Shown: positions 24,542 to 37,803, counted from the stretch's first letter. The stretch is 64,000 nucleotides of DNA from Nageia nagi (GCA_050084985.1 JBITNC010000001.1:210428001-210492000), one strand, 5' to 3'. Translations and numbers: made by a program. Notes: generated by a model from the sequence alone, not told the origin.

Positions 24542-27142
24542 CTAGTACCTAATCTAATAATATTTGGATCCTTGTGAGAAGCATGAAAGATGAAGATGAG
24601 AGAATCTACACTAGGAGGATGAAGCTTTATTGAAGACTTTATAGACTAAGCCTTAATATATCTACCATGTATATATAGTCATATAAAATTGTAAGGGAAC
24701 CCTCTTGTAATTAATAAGGGTTACCCTAATTTATTTTACTCTAGTATCATTATGTAATAATTTTTTATGTGGCATAATAGTTTGATGAGATTTCACCTAG
24801 TAACTACATGTAACTTATTGATATTAATTCAAACATGTATGTGGCATATTCTACCCTATGATATGTTCTTATTCAAGGTTATTAAATGGTAAAGTAAGAA
24901 CTCAAAATATATTTCCATATGAAGATAATTAATGGGTAACATAAAATATTATGGATATAAGGGTAAAGGATGATGTCATTGGTAAGAATTAAAAAGGGAA
25001 ATAATCTAACATTAACATTATTGGTAATAATTTGAATTATACTCTTATACATATAGATACAAATGATACTAGAGGAAGGCCTTTAATGTGATTCATTCTA
25101 TGGGATAAGCTTAGTTCCCCTACATGATGTTAGTGCATATAAGGTAAAGAAGTTTTGACCTCACCCTTAGCTTCATAAAAATGAACACTCATCTTGCATA
25201 GCCATAGGTGAAATTATGAGTTTATACTAATTTTCCAAGATGCTCACAAGCTAAGATATAACTCATATTATGTAAAAAGGAAAGGTACCTGATATAAACA
25301 AAACTATTTGGTAATAGTACATTCCTATTAAATTATGGATTAATATTAAATCAAATCTTATGGATTGATATTATTAACCTTGGGCACTTGTAAATGGATC
25401 ATAGAAAAGGAATTAGTATATAGTAAAAATATTAAAGGAAGTAAAATTATATTTTTATCTATTAATACAAGGGAAATACTAATGTCTCTAAAGAAAACAT
25501 AAGTTAAGTATGTAAACCATATTATGGAGATCAACTCAACTAGGAGAAAATGTATCTAATATCATAAAGTTATCCTACACTCTCTATCCAAAAATAGATT
25601 GATAACAAATGGGATAAACCCATGAGACCTTAGATATTGTAAATGGATCAAATGGGATAGCTTAGTTGCAATATGATGATACATAGATAATGATTGGTAG
25701 AAGAAATCTCATTGATAACCCATAGTAAGTGTTGTTTACCATTAAGAGGAAAGAGGGGAAAACTTATGACATGATTTGAACTAATAATGTCAAAAACATG
25801 TTCTTAATAATAGTAACTTCTAGTTTTTGAATAGAAATAGAGATGGATTTATATGATAAGGGAACCCTCATGTGGCCAAAAATAATGAATAATGTTACAT
25901 GGAAAAAATAATGATGGTTGAAGATAAAATTTGGGAATGACTTATGTTAGGAGATAAGTCCTAGAAGGATATAATTGACTTCATAAAGTTAAAGTAAGAA
26001 GGTAACCTATGGATTGTTTCAATAATAAATAGATAATTCAATTGCTAAGCAATAAGCAAAAGGAATATGCCTTGAGTGAGGACCACTTTACACCACATCT
26101 CCTTGTTAGAAGTAGTTGACTTTAATATGATTGCAAGGCATATCACTAGATTCTAGCATGTGAGATTCTTATAAAATAGTACTATATATGTAGCACCATG
26201 TATATGGGATAATTGTAGTAGTTCCTACTATTCTTAGGTTGAATCTTCTTGCATATGTTATTAAACTATTACTTATTACATGAAGAATTGGTTGTTATGT
26301 TGTATTTAGTTTAAGGTGATACCTAATGCTTGGTATGCACATGAAATTTAGAAACCCTAATAATTGATATAGGATCAATTGTTTTAGGAATGATAGGAGA
26401 TGCATGGTTTTATTTTACAATCTTGCTTAAAAATTATTAGATTATACAAATTACTTGAGGGTATTACTCTAATACCCATAGCTCCCCAAGATATTGGCAT
26501 GGGGATGTTGTACCCCATGGTGAGCCTAGTTGATAGATATGGGTAGTATAGTGTCTCATATCCTTGATAAGGTATCATATGAGGGTATTAGTAAATAAAA
26601 TTATAGTTACCAAATGAGGATAATTTAGTAGTAATACTACTTATAGTTTAGCATATAGGAGTACGATGATTGTTCCATAGGCAATGATTCTTACCCAATC
26701 ATAAGAAAGATTACCTAGTATAATATATCTACTCCTATAAGTTGGAGGGTTATCATCAAAACAGGATGCATAGCCTAGTGGATGTGCATTCTCTAAGGTG
26801 ATATGGGCCCCAAGTAGGAAATCACTATGTCATGATTGGAATGTCTATTATATAGTTCATGATTAGAAATGGTAGGGTCACTTAAAAGGCATATTTAATG
26901 GGATGAGCTTTATAAAGTGAACACCATAAGGGATTTGATTAGGGTTGGCTAATCTAGATTTGGCTAACCTTTCCATGTGAGTGCTAAATATCTAGTAGTT
27001 ATGATATGTTCATATGGATCACTTGGTCCATTCCTAGATCATTCAAGTGTTTAAACTAATAAAAAAATAGGTTTGAAATTTTAAGATTTATGATGTTGGG
27101 AATAGGTGAAAATCTTATCAAGAAATGAGTGGTAGCATTACA

Positions 27143-27915
27143 ACCCTAAACCCACAAAAACCTATACCATATATTGTAAACCCTTAAACTCATAAACCTT
27201 GAAAACCTAAAGTCTTAAAAATGTAAACCCTAAAATCCTAAACCTTAAAACCTAAATCATAAACCCATAAAATATTAAACTATACTAAACCCTAAAACCT
27301 TAAATCTTAAATCCTTAAAACCATAAAACCTTAAACCTTAAACACCTAAAACCTTAACACCCTAAACCTTCGTAAATATTAGAATCCTAAACACTTAAAA
27401 CCCTAAATTCTAAAATCTTAAACTTAAATCCTAAACCCTTAAAACACTCAATCTTAAAATCCTAAATCCTAAACCCTAAATATTAAACCCTTATAACCTA
27501 AATTCTAAACCCTTAAACTCTAAAACCCTTAACCCTAAATCTTAAACCCTAAAATACTAAACCTTAAACCTCTAAACCTTAAAACCCTAAACCCTAAGCT
27601 TTAAACCCTTAAAACTATAAAATCCTTAAATCCCTAAACCCTAAAATCATAAATCCTAAACATGAAACCTAAAATTCTAAACCCCTAAAACCCTAAACCC
27701 TTAAAACCAAAAATCTTAGTAAACCTTAAAATCCTCAACCCTAAAGCTTTATAATCTTAAATCCTAAAACCTTAAATGCTAAACCTTTAAAACCCTAAAC
27801 CCTAAAATTTTAAACTTAAATACTAAGACCCTAAAATCCTAAACCCTTAAAACCCTAAACCCTAAAATCCTATACCCATAAAATCATGAAACCCTAAAAT
27901 CATAAATCATAAATT
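27143..27915. repeat. Degenerate telomere-like CCCTAAA tract, right part
   Basis: The same CCCTAAA-derived array as at 9840-10573, in the same orientation and starting with the duplicated ACCCT. Together the two parts make one interstitial tract of about 1.5 kb before the Del/Tekay insertion. Variants include CCTTAAAA, CCCTAAAAT and CATAAACC. Confidence 0.9.
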
Positions 27916-29200
27916 ATTGTAATATTTTAAAAACACATGTAAATTTTATATCAGCATCAGAATAAACCAAAATAGTTTAATAGTGGGATATAAGATCATA
28001 TTTGACATCATGTTGCATTAAATTTGGCATCATATTTAGCATCATATGTCTTTAAATTGCATCATACTTAACATCACTATGAATCATATATAACAACATT
28101 AATCATGAAAAAACATCAATATACATAATCTCTAACATCATTTATTATCATACTTAATGTTAGACAACATCATAACTAGCTATAGTATGTGTTACATTGA
28201 TAGATAATTTATGTTGGATGTAGCATCATATAAGATGTCAAAGAAAACATCACTAAATGTAGAAAAACATTAATGACATGTAACTTATGCATGGTAATGA
28301 TATTTTCATCAAAATTATTATCCAAAATTGTTAACATGTGTATTGATGCAATTTCTCATATTTTTTTTCAAAATTTTGAGTTTCATTGATCTCTACTACT
28401 CTGAACATGCCCCACTATATCTTGAAATAATACTCAAGTGCTCATAAAATATTTTAAAAATAACCTTGTTATTGATTTTGTTGAATTAAGATTATTATTT
28501 TCTAAATTAATCTCATTAATTCTAACTAATCTTGATCTGAACTCATATATGTAATAATCTTAACCTGATCATCCCTCTTTTAAAATATAAAAAATTATTT
28601 GATGGATACCATTGATGATCCTTTTTCTAAATATGATCATTTTGATTTTTATTTTGCATACCTCATTGATACTCACTAATTCATAATTTAAGTGATGGTC
28701 TGATAAGTTGATTGATAATATGCATATCACATTGATACCTAATAATGGTTACTCATAAATTCCTACAAAGATAAACCATGATTGCCTCCATGCTATGTAA
28801 TAAACTAACTCACATGATATGTAATTTAATAAATTTACAAATGATAATACAATTATATAAGATTATGCATGCCTATATGATAATGTAAGTCTTTATAATA
28901 ATGCATGTCTATATAATAATGTATTTCTATATGATATTGCATGCTAGTCTAGATAAAAATAAAGATATTTATTAAGTGACATGTGAAGGTGGTTCTCTTA
29001 GCATTGGATGAGTATTTCTAAATTCTTTACAAATCCTTAGCGTTAGTAGTTGGTTATATGTCCCCCCTAAGATTATGATAATATGTGGCATATGTTTCCA
29101 TTATTTTTAAATAAAATGATTAAAAATTTTAATATATCAATTTAGAAATATATTTACCATTAAATATGTTAAACTACTAATATATTGAGGGACATTGTTA
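27916..29200. other. AT-rich stretch, no gene seen
   Basis: The first 350 bases are rich in CATCA/CATAT words; the rest is AT-rich without a coding signal that I can support. It separates the telomere-like tract from the minus-strand remnant at 29.2-30.5 kb. Confidence 0.45.
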
Positions 29201-30480
29201 GTAGTATTAGCATCATTAGCACTATCACTTAGTGGTAAATCATTAAATGGTTTATTTTTATATTCCATTTGATATTGTATAAATTTAATAAGATCATTAA
29301 TATTTCTATATTGTATTTATGGATGTAAGAAAATATAGCCCTTAGTATTAATGTACATTTTCAAATAGCTTTTCTTAATATCATGCTCTTGTTGTGACCA
29401 ATTGTGTTACTCCATAGCTTTGTCAATCAGCCTTTGAAATTTATCTTTTTCTTCCTATAATTTATTTTATTTAAGAAAAGAGTTAGTATTGATATTATTA
29501 TGATTGTGTACTTATTTTTTCAACCTTGTTTCTACTGTTTAAGTTTTTATTTTCCTTTCTAGAACTAGTATATGCTTATTAAGTTTTTCATATTATTGTG
29601 ATTGATGTAAACCAAAAAAATATTTAGTATTAATAAAATGTTATAACCATATTACCTTAGTTTCATATTGTTCTTATGACCATGTACCTTGTTCCATAAC
29701 TATGTCAAGTAGATATTAGACTTTTACTTTTTCTTCATTCAATGTATTTTCCCTAAGAAAAGTAGTAATATTAATAATATTTTCAACACTTTTAATTTTA
29801 TCACCATTTATGCTATTATCTTGATCAACATTGTGAGAAATTTTTTATGGAAGATTAAGAAATTTTCCCTTTTTTTTATAATTTTTTTTGAAGATTCTTA
29901 TTATAGAAAAAACATCATAAATATTCTTTCATTAGCTAGCATATGTTTCTTGATATTTACTAGTTTATTTGTAAATGATAGATTGTCAAACATAAGATAT
30001 TGTTCACACTCATCAATATCCTTATATATATGATAATGGCTCAATATATATATCAACATCATAATCATCATTAGTACTAATATCATCCTCATAATCATCA
30101 CTATCATCATTATCATTGATATCATCATTATGAATATCACTATGAATGAAATATCATTAGTTGTAATAGAATAATTAATAATAGTCATATCATCAATAGA
30201 AATGTTATCAATTTGACTTAAATATTCATCAATAGAAATCACATCATTATAATATTGATAAATAGAAATATCATCATTTTAGTATTCATCAACTAAAATA
30301 ACAGCATTAGGATTTTCATCAATCAATATAGTATCATTGGATTTTTCATTAATATAAACATCATGATTGCAATGTTTATCAGTATAAGAAACATCATTAG
30401 AATGTGTAAAATTAATAGAAGCAATATCTTTAGAATTAATATTTTTATCATTTTTAGTAATCACCCTTACATATGATACT
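29200..30480 (-). pseudogene. Repeat-rich acidic/coiled-coil protein remnant, unrecognised
   Basis: On the minus strand, 30464 to about 30150 reads as roughly nine copies of an acidic decapeptide-like unit (VILVDEY, DDISIYQYYN, DVISIDEYLSQI). A very acidic run follows in another frame (about 30120-30040, NDNDDSDDYEDD). Next come two related coiled-coil-like units of about 60 codons. One, near 29800-29590, contains EEKVKV, VMEQGTWS and HFINTKYF. The other, near 29480-29290, contains EEKDKFQRLIDKAME, HNWSQQEHDIKK and YINTKGYIFLHP. Several Gln codons are stops. The acidic N-terminus recalls the E1 and E2 gag regions, so an element gag or extra ORF is possible, but I cannot name it. Confidence 0.45.
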
Positions 30481-31295
30481 TACTTATTGATGAAGCATTT
30501 AACACATGAGAAACCATATAGTGCTAAACATAATACACATTAATAGCATATCCCATAGATAAATAAATTATATGATAAAATATGATATACATGTCGGATA
30601 TAATATGCCACATAATATGATAAATGTAAAACATAAAATTTTGCATAATTCATAAAAGGAGAACTGGTTGACCATTATGGGAAAAATATAATTTTGAAAG
30701 AAAACCAATATATCCCAATAATAAGTATATATGAGTGAGATAATATTTTCTAATGTAAAAACTCACCAATATTTCAAAAATGAGATCCAAAATATAAGGT
30801 TTTATAAAAAATTGAAATTATTGAAATTTGAAAACCTCTATAAATCTCTATGAAAATGCATGCAATGAGCCCAAATTATTCTCAAAAAGTCACCTATCAT
30901 TATAAACTCTAGTTTTGGTAAGTTTTTATCAAGAAACAAGTCACTAAATAGTTATAAAATAGTTTTAAAATTTAGGTCTTTCTATGATGATAGTTTTTTA
31001 CAAAAGTATCTCAATATTGATCATAATATGTAATTTTATCCCTAGAATAATCATGATTTTTTTTAATTACTTTTATCTATGATTTGAATAAAATTTTATA
31101 ATGCTAGATGTCACTAAATTGATCAAAATGACCCTTAAAATCCATGTTTTTCTTCAAAAATAAAATTCTACAAAATAAAGACCCTAGATTTTCTAATTAT
31201 TTTCAAGCAATATGATCCACTAATTTTATAAAAATTTAATGCAACCATAAAGCAAATTAAACCTAAAGTTTTTTACTGATAAACTCCATAGAAAA
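30481..31295. other. AT-rich spacer, no gene seen
   Basis: No coding region or repeat could be supported. It lies between the minus-strand remnant and a sequence that looks like an LTR edge at 31296. Confidence 0.45.
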
Positions 31296-31345
31296 TGTGA
31301 TGCCCTAAAATTAAAATTCTAGGGTTTGTAAGATACACCGATTCA
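31296..31345. mobile_element. LTR-edge-like sequence
   Basis: TGTGATGCCCTAAAATTAAA followed by ATTCTAGGGTTTGTAAGATA closely matches the left edge of the E2 5' LTR at 47273 (TGTAATGCCCTAAAAATTAA). Similarity fades after about 45 bases. It is probably the edge of a related LTR, whose other edge I could not find. Confidence 0.45.
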
Positions 31346-31999
31346 CAAATTTTTAGTATGGGAAAAATAGAAATAATAGTAATAAATAATCCTAATGACT
31401 ACTTATATGGAAATGTAAAAACATAAATGATAGCAAAAATCATCAATATTTAATGAATAATAAACTAGTTCCTATCAAGATGGGTAATTAAATACTTGCC
31501 TATGATACTTACCTATTATAGATAAAAAGAAGCAAGATATGAATGAGCAATAATAAGATAAAAAAACCATATAATCTACAACTTATTTATACATCAAAAA
31601 ATGGCCATCATTAATCCTTAATAGGCCATCATTAGTCCTCAAAGTGGCCACTATTGGTCCTCTTTTGGAGGAAGCATGCATTGTGATCAAGGTTAATACT
31701 TCATCCACCTACTCAGATGTCATAAATGTGTGTAATAATAGTATAATAGCTCATATAATATAGATAGAGTATCCAAATTACAATATTGATAAGGAAATAC
31801 TAAAGAACACCAAAATAGGAATATGCCATTATCAAGTTCAGAATAAGTTACCAAATCTATCTTGATAGTGAAATTTTATGTATAGGGGATCTATAGGGTA
31901 CTCCACAATGTAACCAAATCCTTGGGTTGATGGTGGGTTGATGCTTGCACCTTGGTCCAAATGCCACCTACAAAATACAATACACATTAGTTCACTATT
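31346..31999. other. Non-coding stretch with a short repeated word
   Basis: GGCCATCATTAATCCT-like words occur three times at about 31603-31665. Otherwise I see no gene. It may belong to the LTR beginning at 31296. Confidence 0.4.
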
Positions 32000-32502
32000 A
32001 TAAATTATAATAAAATAATATTGATAATAATAAAATAATGTTAAATAATATAGAATAATTATCTAATGATTATAAGTAATTACATAAATAAAACTTATGT
32101 AACTAAAACATGATTAGGAATATATTTGTTCTTACTTGTTATAGCTATGATGTACTCTTCTTTGGATGATGATGAAGAATCCTCTTTTGGTTTTTCCTTT
32201 TCTCCATGGATAACTATGTTAACCATGTTGATTAATTTATAAATTTCTTGATTGATAAGGGGATTAACCATTTCCCCATATTTATATCCAACTATTCCCT
32301 TATCAACAAGTTCTTTTAATATTTTCTTTATACTAACTAGGAATATCCTCATCATCCTATAGTAATTTTTCTAGAATCCTTTCAATGAAACTTTTCCTTA
32401 AGAAATCCTCAAATATTTCTCTAGGATAAATAATAATCCTAAAACAATTATATACATTTTTATTTTCTTGAGATGTTTAAGTACTAATTTCAATAATATT
32501 AA
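32000..32502 (-). pseudogene. Downstream piece of E3 gag
   Basis: Minus-strand reading continues from the E3 gag part at 38202-39060, once the Reina-like insertion and its ATTAA duplication are removed. It gives VYNCFRIIIYPREIFEDFL, then ERILEKLL near 32390, and an open 86-codon stretch at 32355-32095 (GEMVNPLINQEIYKLINMV, SSSSSKEE). I recognise no knuckle here. Several stops replace Gln. Confidence that it is one gene with the other half comes from the duplication, not from a known domain. Confidence 0.5.
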
Positions 32503-32895
32503 TGTTAAAGAACCTCCAAGTTCCTAAACAAAATTCGAACAAAATAACAGTAAATGCAAACTAAAGAAATAACTCAATCTTATAATCACAAGCAATATAA
32601 ACTTGAATGTGATAAGATAGTAATATATTAGTATTACTAAAATCCAAAATGAATCATAGGCCACTTTGAGGGGGCTACCTCCTTTACAACTCAAATAATA
32701 TATTTTCCAATATGATTACTATTATCTTCTCAAAACATATTTATAGTCTACCTACCCTAGCCTTAATCAACCATTCAATACAAAATGGTAATTCACCTTA
32801 CAAATATGTTGGCCCCTTAACATTTAATAAAATCCTATAGTCTAATTAATAAACTACTATAGTCTAAGTAAATGTTAGGATGTGGGATCCTAACA
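32503..32895 (-). mobile_element. 3' LTR of the Reina-like element
   Basis: In plus orientation it runs TGTTAAAGAACC to GTGGGATCCTAACA. It matches 37806-38196 along its length (for example TACCTCCTTTACAACTCAAA in both). Confidence 0.93.
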
Positions 32896-32909
32896 TGCTA
32901 CCCCTCTTA
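32896..32909 (-). other. Polypurine tract of the Reina-like element
   Basis: The minus strand reads TAAGAGGGGTAGCA immediately before the LTR edge TGTTAGGATCCC, which fixes the element's sense as minus. Confidence 0.8.
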
Positions 32910-32914
32910 AGAGA

Positions 32915-35900
32915 CATCTTTTTCTTCAAAGATGAAAATTAGAAAATTATTGTTGCAACTGGTGGAGAGTCTCCCATGTTGCATCTTTAGGAGCTAAGCT
33001 ATGTCATTGGATAAGGAATTTAATAATAATACAATTGTAGAGCTAATGTGTGCATTAGTCTAGGATAACCTTAGGTTTAACCATGAAGAATCTTTCCTTA
33101 GTGAATGCTAGTAATTTAATTTGAACTATGGTTTGGGAGCCAAGTACTTGCCTAAGGAACAAGATATGAAAAATAGGGTGAATCTTGGATGATGCTAGAA
33201 GTGCCAACTTGTATTATGTAGGGCTACTATGATGGATTATCTTATAAGGTCCATAAAATCAAGGGGCCAATTTTTGGGGACCTTTCAGTTTGAGAGATGT
33301 TTTTCAATATGGTTGAAGCCTCAAGAAAACTATATCACCTTCATTGAACTATCACTTGACTTATTGTTGATTAACTTGCTATTTTATTTAGTGTTGAACC
33401 ATTTTAAGATTTTCCTAAAGCATGAAAATTATCTTTTCTTGATCTAACAACATGGTGTCTACTACTTGGATATTGGTACTTCCTAGGATATAAGAGGTGA
33501 ATGTGGGTGGGTTTAACCATATAAGGATTCATATGGATTCATCTTAATGGATGTATGATATGAAGTGTTAGAACACCATTATACTAAGTGTATCCATTTT
33601 ACCCAATGGATCAATTGGGAGGATGCAAAGCAATAAAGATATGTTTATAAGAATTTATTAATAATCTTTACTTGATCATCTATCTAAGGGTGATACACTG
33701 AGCTCATATTGAGTTTAGTTCCTTGAATTTTGAAGAAATACAACCAAACATTACTAGTGAATGATGGGTCATAGTCACTAATAATGATGGATGGCATACC
33801 ATGGAGTTTGAAAATATTATTAAGAAAAAGTTGTGCAATATTTATAGCTTTTTAAGGATGTGCTAAGGGATAGAAATGTGCATATTTGGAGATTTGATCT
33901 ACCACTACCATGATAATAGCTTTTTCATAGGATTTTGGAAGGCTTTAAATAAAATCCATTAAGATATATGTCTAGGTGCACTTAGGTATGGGTAGAGGCT
34001 ATAGTAATCTTAGGGTACCCACTATCTCACCTTTTTATTGCTAATAAACATCACATTCTAATATAAATTTCTTGATATCCTATTTCATACTTGGCCAATA
34101 GAATGAGTGAAGCACTCTTCAATAGGTTTTTTGAAAACTAAAATGGTTAGTTATTAGTGTTAAATGCAAGTCTTTAAGTATATATTCTCAATATGAAGAG
34201 TTTACCAGCAAAGCAATATGACCTTTGAATCATAGAATTCCCTCATGCTTGGAGAAATGGGGTTTGCTTGTTGGATCAATTTGTAACTATTGAATTACTA
34301 TTTATGTAACATTATCCTAAATCCATTCTTATTTAACCTATTGATCCATTAAGGAAATAGGGAGGAAATAGCCTAAAGTACCATAGGTTCATTGAATTTT
34401 TAAGAAAGAGCATCAACAACCATATTCTCATTACCTTTTCTATACACAATGTCATAGTCATACACCAAGAGTTTAAGAATCCATTTTTATTATTTAAGGA
34501 TGGAGATATGTTGTTCTAAGAAGTATTTCAAACTATGATGGTCTATTATAATGATAAAATGATGATCAGTGAGGTAAGGCCTCCAACATTGAATGACATG
34601 AATGATTGTAAGCATTTCTTTTTCATAGGTGGATTTGGCCAAATTCTAACTTGAGAGAGCTTTACTTGTGAAAGCCAAGGGTCATTATTCCTACATAAAT
34701 ATGGATTCAAGTCCTACTCCCAAGGTATCATTCTCAATAATGAAAGTTTTAGAGAAATCTAGCATAGCTAATATAGGGGTCAAGCACATGGCTACCTTTA
34801 ATTGATGAAATGTCTCTTTGGTAGTTGCTAACTAATTGAAAGTATTTTTTTAATAGGGCTATGAGTGGAGATATAATCTTTCTATAATATTTCATAAATT
34901 TATAGTAATAGCCTATCAATATAAGGAAACCTTATAGGCATTTCAAGGATTTGGGTAGGTGACATGTTTTCATATCCTTAATCTTCAATGGGTATACCTT
35001 AACACCTTCCTTTGAAATAATATGTCCAAAGTACTTGAGATCTTAACAACCAAAAGAATATTTGGAGCACTTAGTGTATAACTAGTGTTGTTGGAGAATT
35101 TTTACTATTTGATATAGGTGCACCAAGTGAAATTTCTAAGTTTTGATTTAGATCAAAATATCATTAAAGAAAACTAAAATGATTTTTTGAAGAAAAGGGT
35201 GAAATACCTAATTCATCAAAATTTGAAATGTATAAGGTGCATTGGTAATATTGAACATCATAACTAGGAATTCATAATGGCCTTCATGAGTGTAAAAAGC
35301 ATTTTTAGGAATATCTTCTTCATGCAAATAGATTTGATTGTACCTAGACCTAAGGTCTAGTTTGGAGAAATATTTTGCACCATGTAATTCATCTAGTAAT
35401 TCAATGATGATATGGATGGGAAAATTGTCTTTGATGGTGATTTTATTCAAAGCCTAATATTCAATGCACATTCACCATGATCCATATTTCTTATGAAGTA
35501 AGAGAACCAAAGATGAGTAAAGACTCACACTAAGATGAATGATACCAACTTGTAACATGTCATTGACTAGGTTTTGTATTTCATTCTTCTATAAGAAAGG
35601 ATAATAGTAAGGTTAAATCTTGGTTGGTTGACTTCCTAGAGTTAATTGAATTACATGATCATGAGGGTGATGGGGATATAATTCATAGGGTTCCTTAAAG
35701 ACACCTACATTATGAGTGAGAACTTGCTATGATTCTTGTACTTTTGATAATTATTACATAGCTAGTTGAATAGAAAAGAGTTTTCCCATCACTAATTTAC
35801 CACCATTATTCAATAATTTTTCCATGTGATGAGAACTAATAGTTAGGGACTATCCCACCTTAATTCCTTTGAAAGTGTATTTTTAATCATAAAACTTGAA
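32915..35900 (-). pseudogene. pol of the Reina-like element: RT-RH-INT-chromodomain, decayed
   Basis: RT: 35450-35208 is open ([52 protein letters not shown]). The catalytic box near 35130 reads FFNDIL, with Asn at the first Asp. RNase H lies about 34950-34350. Integrase: VVVDQISKYAHFYPLAHP near 33910, LHGMPSIISDYDPSFTSN near 33790, YHTSIKMNPYESLYGLTH near 33570. Near 33000-32915 the C-terminus reads MQHGRLSTSCNN and FEEKDVS, matching a chromodomain end across two frames. Stops mostly replace Gln, and frames shift at least three times. If intact it would reverse-transcribe and integrate the element. Confidence 0.9.
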
Positions 35901-37780
35901 TTGCATCCATAGCTCATAAAAATTCTAAAGAATAGTGTCTAATTTCATCAACCACTATATATCAAGGACCATATCACACCTACCTAATGGTAGAACATAC
36001 ATGTCACCTTGCATCTTGTAGCCACCCATAATGAGCTTGATATTATGATACCAAAATTTGCAAGTAATTCTACCTCCATTCCTAATCATTATCTCAAAAT
36101 TATTTTATGGGTAGATGTAAGAGTGGGTATTTTTTGATACATTAGGATATATAAAATTACTAATGCTTCCTAAATCTAGCAATATTATCAACATTTGGCC
36201 TCTAAAATATCCCTTAAATTTCATAATCTATGGAGAATCAAAACCATAGAGTATATTATAGGAAATTTTAGCAACAACTTCATCAGGTTGGTCTACCTCA
36301 TCTTTAATAACTACCACTCCATTCTCAAAATCCTCTTTGAATGTATCCTTAGGAGCTTTTGCATGCATTATGTATAGTTTTTGGATAGGATAATGATGAC
36401 CTAGTGTAATTTTTTCATCATAATTATAACAAAGTCCTTTCTCCTTTCATTCCTCCATCTCAATTGGGATTAGTATCTTAATTGATAAGGAGTGTACCAG
36501 TTTTGAACCACCTTGAGAAGGTTGTGATTTCCAAGTGGTGTGCTTAGTGTGTTTATGTTGTGCACTAAATTTATCTTTTGCCAACTTGGTGAGCCCTATT
36601 GCCTCTATCATGTTGTTTGGGTTGAACATTTTAACTTCCACTTGAATTTCTTCCTTCAACCCACTAATGAAATAGCTTTGATAGAATGCATCATCTAGTC
36701 CTTTAGTACAGTTAGCTAGTTTCTCAAATTCCATTTAATATTATTTAACTATGGTTATTTGGTACAATTTGGTGAATGCAATGATAAAATATTTAAAAGA
36801 ACTAGGGCTAAATCTAATAAGGAGGTTTTAAGTAAATTTTCCCCAATATGGGATTCTATTTTCCCTTTTGAACCATTAGTACCATTGGATTGCTTTGCAC
36901 TCAAGACAAAATGAAGCAAGATTGAATTTTTGATATTTGGGAATCTAATTTAGAGAAAAACATTATTCAACTTGATACACCCAACTAGTGAGATCATTAT
37001 CATCCAATCTTAGAAAGTATAATTTAGTTATTTGTAAAAGGATAAAAGTTGGTTGTGGTCCTTAGAAATTATTGATACCTTGCCTAGTGTATGGTTTAGA
37101 TTGATTTGATCTACTTGCAAATGTTTTTTCAAGAGTTTGAACCTTTTGGTTGATATTAAGAAAAGTAGTAGAGATTACTTATTTTATTTTATTCATCTCC
37201 TCAAGAACCAGGGAATGGGTTTATCTCCTATTAGTGCTACTATAGATTCAACTTGCTATGATAAATTTTCCATGTCCTAGGATCTTTTACCATCTACCAT
37301 CTTGTTATTTTAGGAACTAATATTTTTAGAAACTAAAAAGTGAATGGGTGCTATATGTCAAAATGATCAGCATAAAAAAATAATTATAATGGCATAATGC
37401 CCTTATCAAAAACATCTAATTATTCACTATTTGAGAGATAATGACCTCCAAATGTTTTACCCATTTTAGAAGTTACTATTTTGAGTAAGGAAAATTAGGG
37501 TTCATGAAGGAAAATTTTTATTTTCATTAATGGTGATGGCTTACAGTATGAAGATAAATGCATAATGAATGCATGGAAGGTAGAAGGGCATGATAAAAAA
37601 TGGTGTGAACTAGAATAGGGTATGAAAAAAATAATTTGGTAGAATTTCAACTATGAAATGGACAAAAGGTAGGGTTCCAACTTGATATGACTTGGTGTTA
37701 TGGAGAAATTTTGGTAGAGTTTCACCTATGAAATGAAAAAAATGTAGAGTTCCAACTCGATCTAGCCTTCCCCATAAATG
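35900..37780 (-). pseudogene. gag and protease of the Reina-like element, decayed
   Basis: The best open part, 36734-36447, reads MEFEKLANCTKGLDDAFYQS, FISGLKEEIQVEVKMFNP and AIGLTKLAKDKFS, standard plant chromovirus capsid wording. Downstream, about 36420-36370 has HYP-like residues where the zinc knuckle would be, with key Cys replaced. Protease-like sequence (LLDLGSISNFIY) lies near 36175. Upstream, about 37280-37000, is the N-terminal gag with several frame changes. Confidence 0.8.
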
Positions 37781-37790
37781 CCAAAATTAA

Positions 37791-37803
37791 AGCTCTAATA
37801 CCA
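37791..37803 (-). other. Primer binding site of the Reina-like element
   Basis: The minus strand reads TGGTATTAGAGCT two bases after the 5' LTR edge, a near match to the initiator tRNA-Met site TGGTATCAGAGC. Confidence 0.85.

Larger units (their letters stand above)
10574..27142 (+). mobile_element. Complete Del/Tekay-type chromovirus (Ty3 LTR retrotransposon)
   Basis: Both LTRs begin TGTAATGA and end GCATTACA. They are flanked by the 5-bp duplication ACCCT (10569-10573 and 27143-27147). The interior has a methionine-initiator-type PBS, gag, protease, RT, RNase H, integrase and a chromodomain-like end, then a PPT. That domain order, the chromodomain and very long LTRs fit the Del/Tekay chromovirus lineage. 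LTRs (about 5.4 kb without the CACTA insert) exceed the 4.8-kb interior. LTR divergence looks like 10-15% by eye, so the insertion is old. All genes are dead. Confidence 0.92.
20820..27142 (+). mobile_element. 3' LTR of the Del/Tekay element, with insertion
   Basis: The LTR is 6323 bp, from TGTAATGACCC to GGTAGCATTACA. It is about 0.9 kb longer than its partner because of the CACTA-type element at 23619-24541. On either side of that insert the sequence follows the 5' LTR (CTTTCTTAGTACC near 13350-13362 against CTTTCTCA...CTAGTACC here). Confidence 0.92.

Noticed and set aside
30040-30242. Minus-strand Met/Ile-rich membrane protein
   Set aside because: It is an out-of-frame reading of the ATCATC-rich DNA; the neighbouring frame gives an acidic run consistent with the surrounding remnant.
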